6,281 nucleotides of DNA from Planctomycetota bacterium (GTDB lineage Bacteria; Planctomycetota; UBA1135; UBA2386): NCBI GenBank assembly GCA_947455805.1, contig CANGSN010000202.1, positions 1 to 6,281 on the forward strand, in the 5' to 3' direction. A program made the translations under genes and the position numbers. Shown piece after piece: positions 5,754 to 6,281 of this stretch. The notes beneath the pieces are model-generated. The model made no database searches. It saw only the letters and a program-made list of their open reading frames with translations, and was not told where the DNA came from. Each line of letters begins with the position of its first letter. The first letter of the stretch is position 1.

Positions 5754-6281
5754 CTACTTCGGCTTCCTGTTGTTGGGCGCCTGCCAGACGAACGGCAGCG
5801 CGCCGTTGCCGGCCGGCGCCGTGGCGACGTGGCCCGACGCGCCGACGACCTCGACCCACCAGCGCCACTGCGTCTTGCCTTCGACCGGCGGCAGCGACGC
5901 ACCGAACACACCGTCGTTGGCGCCGCCGTCGCCGTGCTTGCCGTCGTCGTGCATCACCACCAGCTCGTAGCTGCCGAAGTCGCCGCGATCGGCCCACAGC
6001 CGCACCTGTTGCGCGTCCTTGCTGGCGCTGGCCGTGACCTGCAGCGTGAAGTGGCCGTCGTTGCCGACTGCCGCCGTCGCCTTCGCGCCGCTCACTTCCG
6101 GCCAGGCGCCGGCCATCGCGGCGTCGTCGAGCAGCACCTTGCGCCGCTGGGCGATCACCGCCAGCAGCGAGCCCGGAGCGGGCTTGCCGGCGTCGTCGCG
6201 CGCGAACGCCTTCTCGAACGCTTCGCATCCGTAGAGCGAATGGGCGTCGACGGCGACGAGTGGCGCCAGCAGGTCGTGCCA
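5754..6281 (-). CDS. C-terminal part of a secreted protein, probably CotH-kinase-like plus beta-sandwich domain (5' end outside window)
   Basis: The minus frame is open from the right edge to a TAG at 5754-5756, giving 175 residues. The frame continues upstream past the GTG at 6158 to the edge with sensible sequence, so this is the tail of a longer protein. Fragment residues 1-53 (VAVDAHSLYGCEAFEKAF, then a loop, then SLLAVIAQRRKVLL) resemble the end of CotH-kinase-type domains, where a D-x-h-x-LY segment, a helix with EAFE and a later helix with RR-x-LL are common. Residues about 60-172 are beta-rich (HFTLQVTASA, QQVRLWAD, YELVVMHDDGKHGDGGAND, GVFGASLP, QWRWWVEVVGASG). The D-D-G-x-H-G-D-x(4)-D-G-h-F/Y-G pattern at 112-127 is familiar from small C-terminal Ig-like or choice-of-anchor-type domains of secreted proteins. 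The end is basic (NNRKPK). CotH kinases phosphorylate coat or surface proteins in spore formers; whether this one is active cannot be judged, since the catalytic part is outside. It converges with the lipoprotein gene. Confidence 0.7.
   Translation of the reverse strand, partial: WHDLLAPLVAVDAHSLYGCEAFEKAFARDDAGKPAPGSLLAVIAQRRKVLLDDAAMAGAWPEVSGAKATAAVGNDGHFTLQVTASASKDAQQVRLWADRGDFGSYELVVMHDDGKHGDGGANDGVFGASLPPVEGKTQWRWWVEVVGASGHVATAPAGNGALPFVWQAPNNRKPK

Noticed and set aside
5754..6158. A separate 134-residue gene starting at the GTG at 6158
   Set aside because: The same frame continues to the window edge with protein-like sequence and family-like motifs, so the GTG is internal to a longer gene.
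3433..6228. 931-codon open frame on the minus strand opposite the lipoprotein gene
   Set aside because: Composition is Arg/Gly/Ala-rich with no recognisable domain. The plus strand encodes a lipobox and a complete SUMF1-like domain over the same span.
1..6281. CRISPR arrays, tRNA or rRNA genes, insertion sequences, diversity-generating or defence modules
   Set aside because: No regularly spaced repeats, tRNA-like cloverleaf, transposase motifs, reverse transcriptase or defence protein motifs were seen on either strand. The SUMF1-like domain raised the thought of a retroelement target protein, but no template/variable repeat pair is visible in the window.

Overview
The window is GC-rich bacterial chromosomal DNA (roughly 70% G+C by eye, strong G/C bias at third codon positions). 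It carries five protein genes and no RNA genes, mobile elements or CRISPR. The gene content suggests Planctomycetota, with Myxococcota as a less likely alternative. The hints are a large lipoprotein with a C-terminal SUMF1/formylglycine-generating-enzyme-like domain, a CotH-like secreted protein, a large secreted protein with a DUF3352-like layout, and an almost complete lack of Shine-Dalgarno sequences. This assignment is inference from gene content, not from a marker gene.

Layout: (1) 1-1635, minus strand: an exported two-repeat protein of unknown function whose 3' end lies beyond the left edge. (2) 1636-1711: a 76-bp divergent intergenic region with a small inverted repeat and a weak promoter candidate. 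(3) 1712-2842, plus: AlkC-type alkylpurine DNA glycosylase with HEAT-like repeats and a C-terminal Ig-like domain. (4) 2843-2915: a short gap with a perfect 12-bp palindrome and a 6-bp hairpin. (5) 2916-3497, plus: the ribosome-assembly GTPase EngB (YihA/YsxC). (6) 3498-3654: a 157-bp gap with a weak hairpin after engB and a very strong all-G/C hairpin just before the next gene. (7) 3655-5730, plus: a 691-residue lipoprotein with a SUMF1-like C-terminal domain lacking the catalytic cysteine pair. (8) 5731-5753: a 23-bp convergent gap. (9) 5754-6281, minus: the C-terminal 175 residues of a secreted protein, probably CotH-kinase-like with an appended beta-sandwich domain.

The genes do not form an obvious pathway. 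alkC and engB are housekeeping or repair functions on one strand. The flanking genes are envelope or secreted proteins. No clear new multi-gene system is visible. The most interesting items are the SUMF1-like lipoprotein with its unassigned 430-residue N-terminal part, the duplicated exported protein, and the palindromes and hairpins sitting directly in front of the engB and lipoprotein starts.
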